DNA from: Triangularia verruculosa
Taxonomy: Eukaryota; Ascomycota; Sordariomycetes; Sordariales; Podosporaceae
Length of the DNA: 64,000 bases
Reading direction: 5' to 3'
Assembly (NCBI GenBank): GCA_033296885.1
Contig: MU863877.1
Location: 372,001-436,000, forward strand
In this document: one piece after another, positions 63,712 through 64,000 of the stretch
How the letters are laid out: every line of letters starts with the position of its first letter
Numbering within the stretch: the first letter of the stretch is position 1
Notes under the pieces: model-generated
Database searches by the model: none
The model's input: the letters and a program-made list of their open reading frames with translations, nothing else
What the model was told of the DNA's origin: nothing
Program-made: the position numbers and the translations under genes

Positions 63712-64000
63712 GAGTGTGTGTTGTGGGAAAACTGGGGCAATTGGAATAGTTTTATCTGTTTGATAGATGGCCTATGATGTGGAATGGACTAAACTCGCAC
63801 TCATGGCATCAAGATAACATGTATCTATCCTTGAGCAGTTTGACGTGACGTTCGATCGATCATGCCGCCATTATCGAGAGCTTTCTGTCTCATTTGAATT
63901 TTTGGATTTGCTGGCTCGGACCGACGAGTTTCGATCACCAGCAGTGGCTGAAGCCTTTTGTTTCTTTCTCTTCACGTCCACTCTCTTCCAGTTTTAACAC
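63712..64000. other. 3' flank of TRM82
   Basis: 289 bases to the window edge. Probable TRM82 3' UTR followed by unassigned sequence. The CT-rich end (63950-63990) may belong to the next promoter. No gene seen. Confidence 0.5.

Noticed and set aside
1..64000. Transposons or repeat-induced point mutation
   Set aside because: No long repeats, terminal repeats or AT-rich mutated blocks were seen. The only repeats are short microsatellites.

Overview
The window reads as nuclear DNA from a filamentous ascomycete, most likely a Sordariomycete near Sordariales. The reasons are short GT-AG introns (mostly 49-104 nt), about one gene per 2.8 kb, C-ending codons in the strongly coded genes, and typical filamentous-fungal proteins (CLIP-170/ClipA, DopA, Mon1, a CYP65-like P450, a WSC protein). 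The genus is inference. I find 23 protein-coding genes, all intact, and no tRNA, rRNA, transposon or CRISPR that I can support. Exon coordinates were worked out by hand from splice signals and frame.

Layout. 1.5-16.6 kb: a cysteine-rich single-pass membrane protein (+), alpha-mannosidase AMS1 (+), SSU-processome protein NOP14 (-), an N-anchored protein of unknown function (+) and the CLIP-170 microtubule plus-end protein (+). 17.5-27.3 kb: an endomembrane block with an STK16/Env7 kinase (+), DOP1/DopA (-) and MON1 (+). 27.8-33.9 kb: two large low-complexity proteins of unknown function (-). 34.8-46.4 kb: a CYP65-like P450 (+), protein disulfide isomerase (+), a 116-residue probable mitochondrial protein (+), VPS71/SWC6 (+), KEL3-like kelch protein (-) and a small GPI-type WSC protein (+). 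46.5-63.7 kb: REV1 (-), a RED/IK splicing protein (+), a nucleoside hydrolase (+), an acidic protein of unknown function (-), mitochondrial MutS homolog MSH1 (+), ribosomal P0 (-) and TRM82 (+).

How they work together. Most genes are housekeeping and are not a pathway cluster. Two themes stand out: vacuole and endosome traffic (Env7-like kinase, DOP1, MON1, and the vacuolar enzyme AMS1), and ribosome or tRNA production (NOP14, P0, TRM82). Six head-to-head pairs share short promoter regions. No biosynthetic cluster surrounds the P450.

The most striking large-scale signal is base composition. On the coding strand many genes are C-rich early or in the middle and become G-rich (G/T-ending codons) toward the stop codon, so GC skew flips at the tail-to-tail gene junctions. 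PDI, a gene expected to be highly expressed, does not follow this.
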